A stretch of 64,000 nt of DNA from Tetraselmis striata (lineage: Eukaryota > Chlorophyta > Chlorodendrophyceae > Chlorodendrales > Chlorodendraceae), in the NCBI GenBank assembly GCA_006384855.1, contig VCJN01001970.1, positions 299,616 to 363,615 on the forward strand, read 5' to 3'. Positions 45,267-55,594 of this stretch are shown one piece after another. The notes under the pieces were generated by a model, which saw only the letters and a list, made by a program, of their open reading frames with translations, was not told the DNA's origin and did not search any database. Numbering within the stretch: position 1 is the stretch's first letter; each line of letters starts with the position of its first letter. The translations under genes and the position numbers were made by a program.

Positions 45267-46219
45267 TTACCTTTTTGCTCGCGTTTTGGCCCCCTCCCTT
45301 GAGCATACCGCGGCGCCCTCGCGGAGGATGGTGCCGTAGCCGGGGTGGGTCATGGGAAGGGTAGCAAGGTTGTCAAGAATGCCGGTGATGACGTCACAAG
45401 GAAGGGGGGTGCGCCGCAACTCCTCGCTAGTCCTGAGCTGACGGATCTGCAGTGCACGCTTCATGTCGCCGATGGCTGGGCCTGTGGCCGGGGCGTCATC
45501 CCGACCGGTGTGACGAAGGAAGGTGTTGATGGCCGAGAGGTAGGGTTGCAGAGAGGCGGCACCGATGGTGCCGCGCTCCGCAATTCAGGCGAGGTAGCGG
45601 ACGCAGGTAGACTCGGTGCAGTCTAGGGGGAGATACTTTCGTCGTCGATGCATAACTCGGCGAAGACATGAATCTTGCCTTCTTAGTTGGAGTAGATGTT
45701 GGCCGTGAGCGAGGTAGTTTGCGGATCGAGCACCTTTGCGCCCCAGTCGTCGGTGCCGTAGAGGGTCTCGATGCTGGCTCGCATAAGCTCGCTCGAGGGA
45801 GACTTGGCTTCGACGTCGGTAATGAAGTAGGTAGGTGTCTTCGTGGTGTGGCGGACACGGCGGAACGCGCCGTACGCTGGTGCCGGGTATGAGGGTGGCG
45901 CTCGCTGGGTGGCGTTGACACGACCGGGAGAGGCACGAAGATTATGCCACGACGGCAGGGTACCGTAGCCGCTGACCTCGTTGCGAGCGTCGCGTGAGTA
46001 CCTGGCGTGTCTAGCTTCCCGTGAGAGCCCGCTGTGCTGACGGCGGGCGAAGAGGGTTAGCGCGACAGGTCGGGGAGGCCGCGGCATAAAAGGGGAGTCG
46101 GTGTACACTCGTGATGTGGATGTTGAAGGACCGAGTAGCGCCGGAGGGGTTGACACCGGCGAGGTAAGAGGGGAATACGGCTCGCGTAGGAGGGTTAGCG
46201 GTGAGGGAGTCCCGCTCAT
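45267..46219 (-). pseudogene. DIRS-B gag-like ORF, second part
   Basis: The frame 46219-45683 (PVALTLFARRQHSG ... SGYGTLPSWHNLR ... TPTYFITDVEAKS) continues after a TAG near 45683 and further shifts to 45267 (VITGILDNLATLPMTHPGYG). It is Pro/Ser/Arg-rich at its start. Position suggests a structural protein; the family is not recognised. Confidence 0.45.
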
Positions 46220-46326
46220 GCCTACGACTCCAGTGCAGCGTTACTTGGAAGGCGCGCCCGGAGGCGTATCCTCGAAATGCAGCTGCCTACGGTCGGCACG
46301 GCGGAGCACCCCATCATTTGGGCTTT

Positions 46327-47332
46327 TCAACCGGAGACCTCAACCTTCGCCTCGCCCTTACCAGAGTTCTTGGTGGCGTCATTTACAAAGGTGGCTCGTG
46401 GCGCCACCGCCTCGCGCCCCGGGCGCGTAGTCTTGAAGTTTTCGCGGCGGCCGCCGCTGCCGTCCCGGTTGCGGTTGTTCCGCCGGAGGGCGCCGCCGAA
46501 GCGCTGGCGGGCGGTGGTTTTCGCGGCGCTCGTGATGATGGCGTCGTAGACGCGGTAATGGTAGAGCTCCCGTATCTCGGAGAACTCGGGCGACCCAGGT
46601 TCTCGGTACTGGGCGTAGGTAGCGCTCCCGCACGACGCCAAGCGCGAAAGTGTCGCCGTACGTGGTGCATTTGTATGTCCCAGTACTTGCGGAGGTACGC
46701 CAGGCGGAACCGATGGCCGTCGTCGATGGCCTCCATGTTGTGGACGATGGCCTCGAGCCGCTGCCCGAAGTATGGAGTAATTCCCTCGGTGACGCATGCC
46801 GCCGCCAGCAGCTTACGCAGCTCGATGGTCGAGCCGGCGATGAAAGCCCCGTGGCACGCGGCATGGTAGTATTCATCTGCTGCCGGTTGGAGGCGACGGT
46901 TGCCAAGCACGTCGTACTCGCGCACGCGATCGAGGGCTGTGGGGAAGAGCCCGGGCGTCGCAGACTGTCGGGAGGCATCCCGTTCTCGAAACCGGGCAGA
47001 GCCGTACATAGGGCGGTGTTCCAATTCAGGTAGTGTGGTTCGTTCGAAGGGGCGAATGGCGCACGGACGTTCTGATCTTGGCCACCGCCGCGGGACTCGT
47101 TCCCGCGCGGCATGGCGTCCTCTTCACCGGCGGCTGCCGGCGGCACAGGATTCGCTTGAGTGGTGAAGAACATGGAGAGCTACTCCTGGATGAGTTGCTC
47201 CAATCTTATATCTTCCGCCTTGCGACGCGCCGCCTCGACGGTCTTGCTCATTAGCTGTCATTCCAACGCCCCCGATAGCCGCCGCCTTGCCGGCGTCGAC
47301 CATCTTGGGGGCGGTAGGTGAGCGGCTGCCAG
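46327..47332 (-). pseudogene. DIRS-B gag-like ORF, first part
   Basis: Three frames join by indels: MSGSRSPTAPKMVDAGK (47332), then FFTTQANPVPPAAAGEEDAM..., then REYDVLGNRRLQPAADEYYHA ... TEGITPYFGQRLEAIVHNM, then EFSEIRELYHYRVYDAI to a TGA at 46327 after a basic, Arg/Asn-rich tail. The basic tail fits a nucleic-acid-binding Gag. Confidence 0.5.
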
Positions 47333-47492
47333 ACATCGCGAAGGGGTCGTCGGGATAGATGGAGCCGTGTGGAGGAAAAAAGAAGCCTTTGCTTGAGCTG
47401 GTCATGTAGCAGCAGCTTTTGCGGACGGTGGAAGATTTAGTACCATTTCCGAGGGCATGAGCACTCTGCACGGTCCGAAACCGCGAGTTACT

Positions 47493-47731
47493 GTTGTGCG
47501 GGCAGGAGGTCAACACAAAACTAAGAGAGGTGTCCAGTCTAGCGGACGATGATGGTTTTACAAGATTTTGATGGGTAGGGGGTGACCGCCGTTGTTCTCG
47601 CCGTGGGCGGCACGCAAAGTGCCGTACATCGGCTTCTCATTGCAAAACACCAGTGCTAGTGTCGACACCCGCATACCCTACCGGTAAGGACAGGGAGGAA
47701 AAGGGAGAACCCCGAGAACACAGCTCTAAAC
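47493..47731. repeat. DIRS-B terminal direct repeat, copy 2
   Basis: Uninterrupted partner of 33990-34833. Confidence 0.7.
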
Positions 47732-48159
47732 AGAACTAAGGATTACGAGCCGCTAGCGCTGTAGCCCAATATTTGTTGGCCGGCCCTGTCGAGCCAGTAC
47801 TTAACGTTGTTGTGGATAAACTCTATAAGAAAGTCACTACGGCCTAAATAAGAGCGCATTTTTGTCCGTATTCACACTTTCTTTAATTTCGTTGTATGTT
47901 CGCATTTCGAATGCAAACGAGCAAGGAATAAAAGCGACCACGAGTTTTAATACTCCTATGGCGTGGTTTCTTGAAGCTGAGGCTGCACCCGTATTTATGC
48001 GCGGGATAGCGACTACTATTTAAAATACAGATGATGCATGCCAGCGAAGCAAGGATTAATCTATTGTACATATGATGTATGCCAGGGAAGCAAGGATTAA
48101 TATATTATTAAGTAAGCTTGTAAGACTAAGCGGCGCTTCGCGCCGGGGATTTGTGGAGG
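47732..48159. other. No gene recognised
   Basis: AT-rich. GCATGCCAGCGAAGCAAGG near 48035 recurs as GTATGCCAGGGAAGCAAGG near 48078. Confidence 0.45.
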
Positions 48160-48480
48160 TGCCCCTACCTCTTGGGTTGAGCCTGGTGCGGGATGCGGGC
48201 CGCTCTTAGCCGGCTTATAGTGTTGATCTTGTAATACTGTTGTTTCCGGGTAATACTGCTTTTAGCGTTAGATTTGTCAGTAATTTATTTTGTAAAACAG
48301 ATTAAATCTGCAAGCCGCGTAAAAGCGGGCCGCTGACTACTGGTGTGCATTACAAAAAGGCCGGTACCCAACCCACCGCTAAAAGTTGTATTACCCAAAA
48401 AAAAAAAAAACAGCACTGCAAGATCAGCAATACAGTACAAGCCGCCTACAGGCGGCCCGCATCCCGCACGAGGCCGCGCA
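48160..48480. repeat. Inverted repeat made of two hairpin-tail copies
   Basis: GCGGGATGCGGGCCGC occurs at about 48188 (+) and inverted at about 48460-48475, and again at 60137 (+). Each is followed by a TAG(G/C)CGGCTT and TTGATCTTGTAATACTG-like stretch. The two copies face each other around 48330. A polyA/T run of 14 lies at 48397-48410. These look like truncated copies of the tail of the element at 58900-60212. Confidence 0.65.
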
Positions 48481-49116
48481 GGTCGGGCCGGTCGTCAGGT
48501 CTACGGGGCGGGCACGCCGCGAATCGCCACGCCCGCCGCCTGTACCGGCACCGGACGCCGGACGCCGTCGTTCGACCGTCGCCCGTCCGTCGACGGACGC
48601 CGGGCCCCGGGTCGGCGGACTGCCCCCGCACCGCGGCGACCCCTTTTTACAGCATCATGTTACAGCAAATATATTATGCTGCCAGCTCATGTAATTATAT
48701 GCTCGGACCACCGTATATATAGCCGCTGTATAAACAGAGAGGGCGAGTCTCGCTTGCTGATTCAGCAATAAAAACGCGCTGCGGTACCGCGTTATTTTGG
48801 CGTTTTAGACGAATATATGACGTGCCTGGGCTAGAATACACGCGCATACATTCAGAATCTTACCGTCGTGGGAGGAGTGCCTAGAAATCAAACGAGCACA
48901 GATCGAACGTATGACGGTTCATACGCGAAGACGCAGCACAGGAGGACGGACGGAGGACGGAGGACGGACGCCTAAAAATACGTGATAGAACCGTATTGTA
49001 ACCGGTATCGATTCTCTCGTATTCCAGGCGATTTCGGACGCGGCTCTCCTTTTCCTCCGCTCAACCCAAGAGGTAGGGGAAACATGGTGCAAAGTGCTAA
49101 GCTGTAGGATAGCGAC

Positions 49117-49920
49117 TTTAAGAGCCATATCATACGGACATGGCGTCATCAGATAATCCTTGTCATCATCTACCGTTCGCGCACCGTGGGCTGCCACGTA
49201 GACAGCGTTAATGCATGACAAGAGATATGATTCATACGGACAAACATCAAATTCGTTGGTCTGTCATCAGATATCGCACGCCGCTTCTACTTCGGCCGCC
49301 GCCATCGCGCCCGCAAACACAGCCTGTTCTACCACACACAGGCATGTCTCGTGTCTCCCGCCCCGTCCCTCCCACCCATCCAGACTGGACAGCCATGGAG
49401 CGTCCCAGCTTTGCCGTAGACGAAGGAGGAGGGCTTGCACGCACCTACGGCAACGCGCAGTAGCAGGGCAGCGCGACCCCGTTCCCTCGGATGCTGGCCG
49501 TTGCCGGGGCCGCACTGGACATAATGGACACACCACACACAAACGGAACGTACACCGACGAGGACAACAACGGGGCAACATGACCCTCCGTAGTGGTGGG
49601 AGGGGGGGTCACTATGTGGGTACGCCCCGCCTGGGTGTCCGTTGTGGAGATCGCTCGGTGGAACCTGCCAGGTGGGTGTGGACTAGGCGAAAATGTTTTG
49701 AAAACGGGCCGGCCGAGGCCGCTATCTGATGACGCGTGTATACTGTACACGGGGGCATTTTGATTTGGAAATGCCCCAGTGTACAGTATACACGCGGGTC
49801 TGTCATCAGATAGCGGCGCGGGGCATGTCATCAGTTACGACGTGGCACGCTCCGGTGCGAGTATTTATCCGATGACAGGATTATCTGATGACGCGATGTC
49901 CGTATGATATGCCTCTAAAA
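49117..49920. mobile_element. Non-autonomous DNA transposon with 43-bp inverted ends
   Basis: TTTAAGAGCCATATCATACG... (49117-49159) is reverse-complementary to 49876-49919 with few mismatches. The 804-bp body codes for no transposase. GTCATCAGATA occurs exactly at 49145, 49263 and 49802 and inverted at 49723 and 49882, with near-copies at 49827 and 49866. A long hairpin is at 49718-49816. Confidence 0.75.
49718..49816. repeat. Long near-perfect hairpin
   Basis: Arms of about 43-48 bp: GCCGCTATCTGATGAC ... GTGTATACTGTACAC ... GGGGCATTT, loop TGATTTGG (49761-49768), then the complementary arm ending at 49816. Only a few bases are unpaired. Confidence 0.85.
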
Positions 49921-50290
49921 GATTTGTCACTACCAGTACCAGTACCCGGGCTTCAGGCAGCTTTGCTGTTTAAGTTGGCCCGAACGTACGTTGTACTCAG
50001 CGGTAGTAGTTTCTTGTTGCTTGCGCTTTCGTAATCCAAACCAGCACCCGGTACAGCACGAGCAGACCGCTCTGGCCCGATTGACTTGCCGGTCGCTTTA
50101 GGACAGGTGAAATTTGAAATTTGAAATATAATAAGGATATTACAACTGAATCAAGTTTCCGTCCTGACGACAAGGTTTCTTTTTCCATGAGCATCAGTGA
50201 GAAAGGCCCGCCCATGACCAACCCGCATATGGTCAGCTAATTTAGCGCGTACGGCGAGGACGGATGATGAAAAGATACACATATCTATTA

Positions 50291-50868
50291 GGCAGTTACG
50301 ATTAAATGTTATGTTTTAGGTCCCCCCCCTCCCTCAACTTTCCGCCCCCCCCCCCTCAACTATCTTTTATTAGGTCTGACAGTACTAAGTAGAGCATGCC
50401 CTCAGCTACATAAAAACTCCAAGTTACATGACTTTTCTGAACTCTTTCAGTGCATGGCTGTGTGCATGAGGGTGTTCCCTGCCATATTCAAGCATAAATT
50501 GCAGAGGGGATGGGGCACTTTTTGCAACCATCCGTCAATTACAGTCAGCATCAAGGCAACACAACCATATGGTGGCCCTATCCACCCCTCCATGTAGTGC
50601 TATGTTGCCGCTCGTCTGTTGTATGTCGCCACTATATAGTACGGTATCGTTTGATATTGCTTGGATGATATAGATACATGTACCGTTGCCAGCGCACGCG
50701 GTGCGTCGGTGAGAGACCTAGCTCAGGCCACCAGCCGCTTAACACTGCTTAAGTACTGTACTGAAAGTTTCGACCCCAAATTAAAGACCCCCCCCCCCCC
50801 CCCCCCCCCCGCCCCTCTGTTTCTCCGGAAATCCGGTACCTAAAACATAACACTTAATCGTAACTGCC
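50291..50868. mobile_element. MITE, 578 bp, 30-bp inverted ends
   Basis: GGCAGTTACGATTAAATGTT... at 50291-50320 and its complement at 50839-50868 differ at one base. The flanks are TTA and TTG, close to a 3-bp duplication of the Harbinger type, so that assignment is tentative. A C23 run lies at 50788-50810. A related truncated copy is at 33148-33505. Confidence 0.75.
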
Positions 50869-50899
50869 TTGATCATTAACATAAATATATTCAAAGATT

Positions 50900-53534
50900 C
50901 GTGCCGGGCGAAATTTAATCCTTATACGGGTACCCGCACGGTACGTCGGTACTAGCACGGGTGTCGCGATCCCGGTTGGTATTGTGTAGGTTTGCATGGG
51001 GGCGACTGTCGTTGGAGTGATGTTCTGAAACTAGCAACAATTGTTGTATGACTCGGCTGCTATGCTCCGAAACCACCATCCCATCTATGAGACCGCCGCG
51101 CGCTGGTGATGGGCTACTAGTTGGCGAATTGGCGCGCTGCGGCGGTCGACCACCCGCGCACGCATAGTATATATACGGCACCTAGATTATACGCGCTGAC
51201 GGCGCGGCGGAGCTTATTGGTTGCGTTGGCAATATTCGTTTCGCTATGCTCTCGATGTCAACCTTACATGTGATTTATATCGTGTAAGATTATCTTGTCG
51301 CGACGACTACGCGACCCACAAGTAGTCGTATCTCTACTCACCTGTCTATGTCCGGGTTTGGCTTTACATCATGTCGCGCGCGTTCTCATTGTCTTTTTGT
51401 CCCCAACTTGAGAAAAAGTGTCAGACCGGGACCCCTTGGACACTTGGACCCACCGAGGTTGCCGCCGCATGTCGAGGTCTTTGACTATGGGTCGGCGCTC
51501 GCCAACGCCTGCCTCATGCCCCTCCTCCCCCGGGCTATTGCGTGAGCTTGCTGCGGTGGCGGAGAGCTGCGAGGACTTCGAGGCCTTCGAAGAATGCCGT
51601 AGCGTGATGTATATTGTATGTGTGCCATATCCGCAGGCGCACGATGACGGTCCCAAGAAGGTCGCCGAGACATCCCAAGACCTACCTAATCTCCTAGGAT
51701 TTTATGTAGATTCACACCCTGATGGAAACCCCAGATAGGGTACCAGATCGGCCAGGGTTTCATAACCTATTAAAGCCCTATTCAGGGCTCAAGTAGACCT
51801 ACATCCATGCCCTTGCTGAATTTTCTGTGGCCGAGTGTAGGATTTCGTGGGGAAGTGTATAGCTGCTTATCTATGGGCATATGCTGGACGTCGGGGCAAG
51901 GTATACGGTTGCTTACTTCAGCAGCTAGATTCTGAGGAAAAGTGCATTTTTACTAGTGAGGTGTACATCGGGGGGGGGGGGGGGGGGGGGAGCAACCCAA
52001 GCCAACCAAGCGAAACATGCTAATAAACAAGACCAACCAAGTGTGTATTGTACCCGGTGACACCGCCCTGCGCGGCGGGAATGCGAGGATGCAACGGCAC
52101 GAGCAAGACGTATCTATGCAGACTATTAATCTATTAGCCTCCCCTAATTTAGTGGCTTTAGCAGTGTTAGGAACCTTTCCCACTTTCGGACGGAGGTTCT
52201 CTTCCGGGCTTCGGTTTTTCCTAGTCCTCGGCGCTCGCCATGCTGGCCTGGGGGTGGTTTGGCAGCCTACTTGTAAGGCGTTGCCTTAGGATGTGTCGAC
52301 CTACCAGCACACTCCGGACTACATGCATGCTAGAAACACTCCAGTAATTCCACGCTTGCCAACATGATGCCCCGGCGAATATCGATGTGCGAGTCCGGGG
52401 GGGCATATGTCATGGGTATTGTAAAAGACGAATGATCGTGATTGCGGTTGCTATTGCATCAAGTGCGGGGTGAGTATTTCCCTTGGTGTTTCTTGCTTAT
52501 CTGTATTCTTTGCATGGCTGCTTGCATGTCGTGCTTGTTCAATGGTAGTACGGGCCCACGGGTATGAGGGTGGCCGGGTGCCAGGCGCTGGGAGCTCGGG
52601 AAGTGACAGAAGGGGGTGACACCGAGGGACTCTCGCGGGTACGCTGCTGCTGTCCCGCAAAGGCCGTTCTGCGGCGATTTGCGGTATGATACGGTGGCCA
52701 TGGGTTGGGGGCTATATCTAGAAGTTAACGAAAAACGATAAAACACCCTCTTATGTGTCATGTCTTCTTCTTCCTTGGTGTCTATCCGTGGGTTTACCGT
52801 CATTGCTGGCTTCCGGCTTGGCATCCGCCGCCCCACAACTGTTGCTATCTATACAGACGATGCGTTAGCATAATACATGCTAACGCATCGTATTCTTGAT
52901 GAATTGAATGAGAACTATCGCTACTTGCAAGGGTGATTCTTACACGATTGCGGGTACGTAGTATTTTTTATCATGTTATTGATGACCGTATTTGTTCATT
53001 TATACTTATATATTCTATTGTTGCTGCCCTAGAGGCGTGGACAGCTACCTTGTTGAGCCCTTGCTGCAGGAAGTAGTAGGCAATTGAAAACATACCTGAA
53101 GGAACGAAAGAAATCAGGTTATGCTCACGTGCAGTCAGACACCGGATGTGGGCCGTCGCTGTGCTGGTGCGCCACGCGCGCGCCACAGCTGGACACCAGG
53201 GAGACGGCACATGTGTGGCAAAGGCCCTGCATGGTGCAACGCACGCTTCGTGCGGTTCAATCTGCGGATTGAGCCACCAGGACATGGAATGCCAATCTTA
53301 TTCATTGCATTCGCGGGTTGCCGACAACTGAGACAATATGCGGCAACTAGCATCACGCGCAGCGTCATAACCGGAGCGCCACTATCAGGCGCAAGGTCGA
53401 ATATAAGAATAACCTTGCATGAAACCCTTTTCTTGTCATGTATAGCAGGCATCGCTGAATTATGACAATGCGTTGACTTAAGTAGTACAATGCCCATACA
53501 AGTAGGATGCGCGGAAAGCTTACATGCCACATTG
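50900..53534. other. No gene recognised; one perfect hairpin
   Basis: An open frame at 51418-51738 has some protein-like content (LLRELAAVAESCEDFEAFEE) but no support. A G21 run is at 51970-51990. ACGATGCGTTAGCAT (52857-52871) and its exact complement (52877-52891) form a 15-bp stem with a five-base loop. Confidence 0.5.
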
Positions 53535-53689
53535 TCTCATTGTCTGTCCGCTCGGTACGCTGGGTATAGCGGTGGTCTTTTAGGCGAGAGGTTCCCGGCT
53601 CGATTCCCGACCGGGCGTGTCTTGGGTTTACCTAGTTGATGCATTGGCCCTTCGAGATTCGAATCGAGCAACGGACTAACTAATGGCTA
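53535..53689 (+). repeat. tRNA-like (SINE-like) dispersed repeat, copy 2
   Basis: Direct partner of 415-605, with a better preserved tRNA-like head (GTCCGCTCGGTACGCTGGGT, then the B-box-like CTCGATTCC). Confidence 0.5.
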
Positions 53690-55594
53690 TCCCAGACCTA
53701 AAACTGCAGTTATTGATGGCAGAGGTCAAGTGGACGGCTTTAACTGATGACCTGGGGCGAACTTCACTTTACTTTTGATATGGCCATAAACATGTAGACT
53801 GCGTCCTCCCGCTAGGCTATAGTGGCGACACTGGCCAAATACCTTCGCTGATCATGGTTGATGTTACATGTTTATCGCTGAGTTGTTGACAAGCAGTGGC
53901 TGAATAGTTGCACGGCTATTATGGGTCTACATGGTTGCGGTTGCCTCTCTGCTCTAAGACTACACCCGTGGCCGCCTGAATGCCGCCCATTCACACCAAG
54001 CGCAAATACAAAGCAGTGACGAGTTGTCAAGGCCGAATACACCGCCATCTCCACTGTGATAGCCATACCTCTAGTTTAAACACCACCTGCACTCAGATGG
54101 CCACCGCCAGTCAGCACATGTAGAGCCAGCATATAAACGCGAGCGTGACCACAGATATACACCCAATGTCGCTGCCACAGTTTATCTCACGCGCTGATAG
54201 CCACTGCGTGTTTGGCGGTGACCTGTGGGCCAGGGCCACACTGGTTTTCTGCAGATGAAGGATGAGGCAAGAGAAGATCAATACCAAGAGTTGTTAAAAA
54301 AACAGTTACAATTATTGGTTACATGGATTAGTAAGTGGCAGTTGGATCCGTGAGGGAATCTAGCTGCCAGCAGACCTGGGACTGTGCCCGGAGGTGCCTG
54401 GAAATGAATTGTGTTTGTTAGGCTGTAATCGGGGCCCTGTGCAGTTACCAAAACATCGTCTCGTGATCTCTTCAGAAAGGTGATATCACCACAGGCAGAG
54501 CCAAAGCCATCGAGTTGTTTGTAGTGAGACCCAGTCAAATGTAACCGGACCCATATATAGCCACTGCTATATACTGCCATAATCACAAACAGACAGCCAG
54601 TCACCTGTGGAAGAGACCAGGAAGTACACCCAAGCTGTGTGTATTGACACATCATAATGACATCACAATAAGCGCTATGGCCTCTTCATTGGATATATAC
54701 ACAGGATTTTCCACCATAAGGCGATGTAATATCTTCCGTGTTTGTCCGCTATGCATGAACTCGGCCTTAACTCAAAGCAGCGGCGTTTGGGCACTTCTCC
54801 TGAAGTGCTATGCCTTTGCGTATTTGGATCATGGAGAAGCCTTATCCTGAGGTGCCGCTACTCTCTCTAAAGCGCCACCTCCTGCGCCCTCGGACCAGTT
54901 GGAACCACTTGTGCGCGCCGTGTGCAGCCTTAACTGTCGTATTGCGCGCAAACTATTGTTGCGTACTGGCGTTGCATAGCGGGGCTAACGGCTTGACTGG
55001 CAAGGCGCTCACCTCCTCCGCTGCGAAGGCCAGCGATCCTCTCCGGTGGGGTTGTCAGCACGTGTAACACAGATGCAGCATGCAGATGCGAAGCAGATCC
55101 TCTCATAGTGCTCTGCCAGCAGCGTGCCTGCGCTATAACACTAAAATTTTCCATACTGGCAGTGTGCACATGCTACTGGTCATTGCATGGGCATACCAGT
55201 CATGCACTGTGAAGCATACGGCCTCCTAATCATAGAAGGTTATGCATATACTGCTGCCTGACAACAGTTGTTACAACAACGGCACAGACACACCACAAAG
55301 GATGATAATAAGAGAGGCTCGTGAGTCGGGTTCATCAGCTAGCTAGATCGGGAATTTATCTGGACGTAATGATTTCAGTACAGCTCTTATACTTGTATAT
55401 ATATAAATATAAGAAAACTTTATACCTAGATGTGAGAGCTACAGCCAGGCACCTAATTGGGGCCAGGTGAAGCCACCCCCAGCCCTCAGAGCTCGGCGCC
55501 CTTACATATCATACCTAGATGAATGCCGCTATTGGTGTCAGGAGGGTCTGCCTAACTATGACATGGTGGCCTACTTCACCCCAGCTCAGCACGC
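53690..55594. other. No firm gene; one protein-like frame
   Basis: A minus-strand frame at 54655-54278 (VTGCLFVI... LTGSHYKQLDGFGSACGDITF...) has protein-like composition and could be an exon, but no splice partner or motif supports it. The rest shows nothing. Confidence 0.35.

Larger units (their letters stand above)
33872..47731 (-). mobile_element. DIRS-type retrotransposon B with satellite DNA in its middle
   Basis: Read on the minus strand: terminal repeat (47731-47493), gag-like frames (47332-45267), start of the next ORF (45031-44460), about 8.2 kb of satellites, the C-terminal half of a tyrosine recombinase (35567-34865) and the other terminal repeat (34833-33990). The terminal repeats are direct copies sharing CGGACGATGATGGTTT, TTCTCGCCGTGGGCGGCACG and GTCGACACCCGCATACCCTA. 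A second short direct repeat (about 33872-33893 and 34839-34861, GGGAGGTAGG core) brackets the right end. Direct, split repeats fit the PAT/Ngaro branch of YR retroelements. The RT is absent. Confidence 0.65.

Noticed and set aside
46379-47173. A 264-codon frame taken as one protein
   Set aside because: Only its first part is natural in composition; beyond about 46960 the parallel frame reads as normal protein, so a frameshift is the better reading.
48422-48650. A GC-rich gene near 48.4-48.7 kb
   Set aside because: Three overlapping frames of equal quality in low-complexity GC-rich DNA, starting within a repeat tail.
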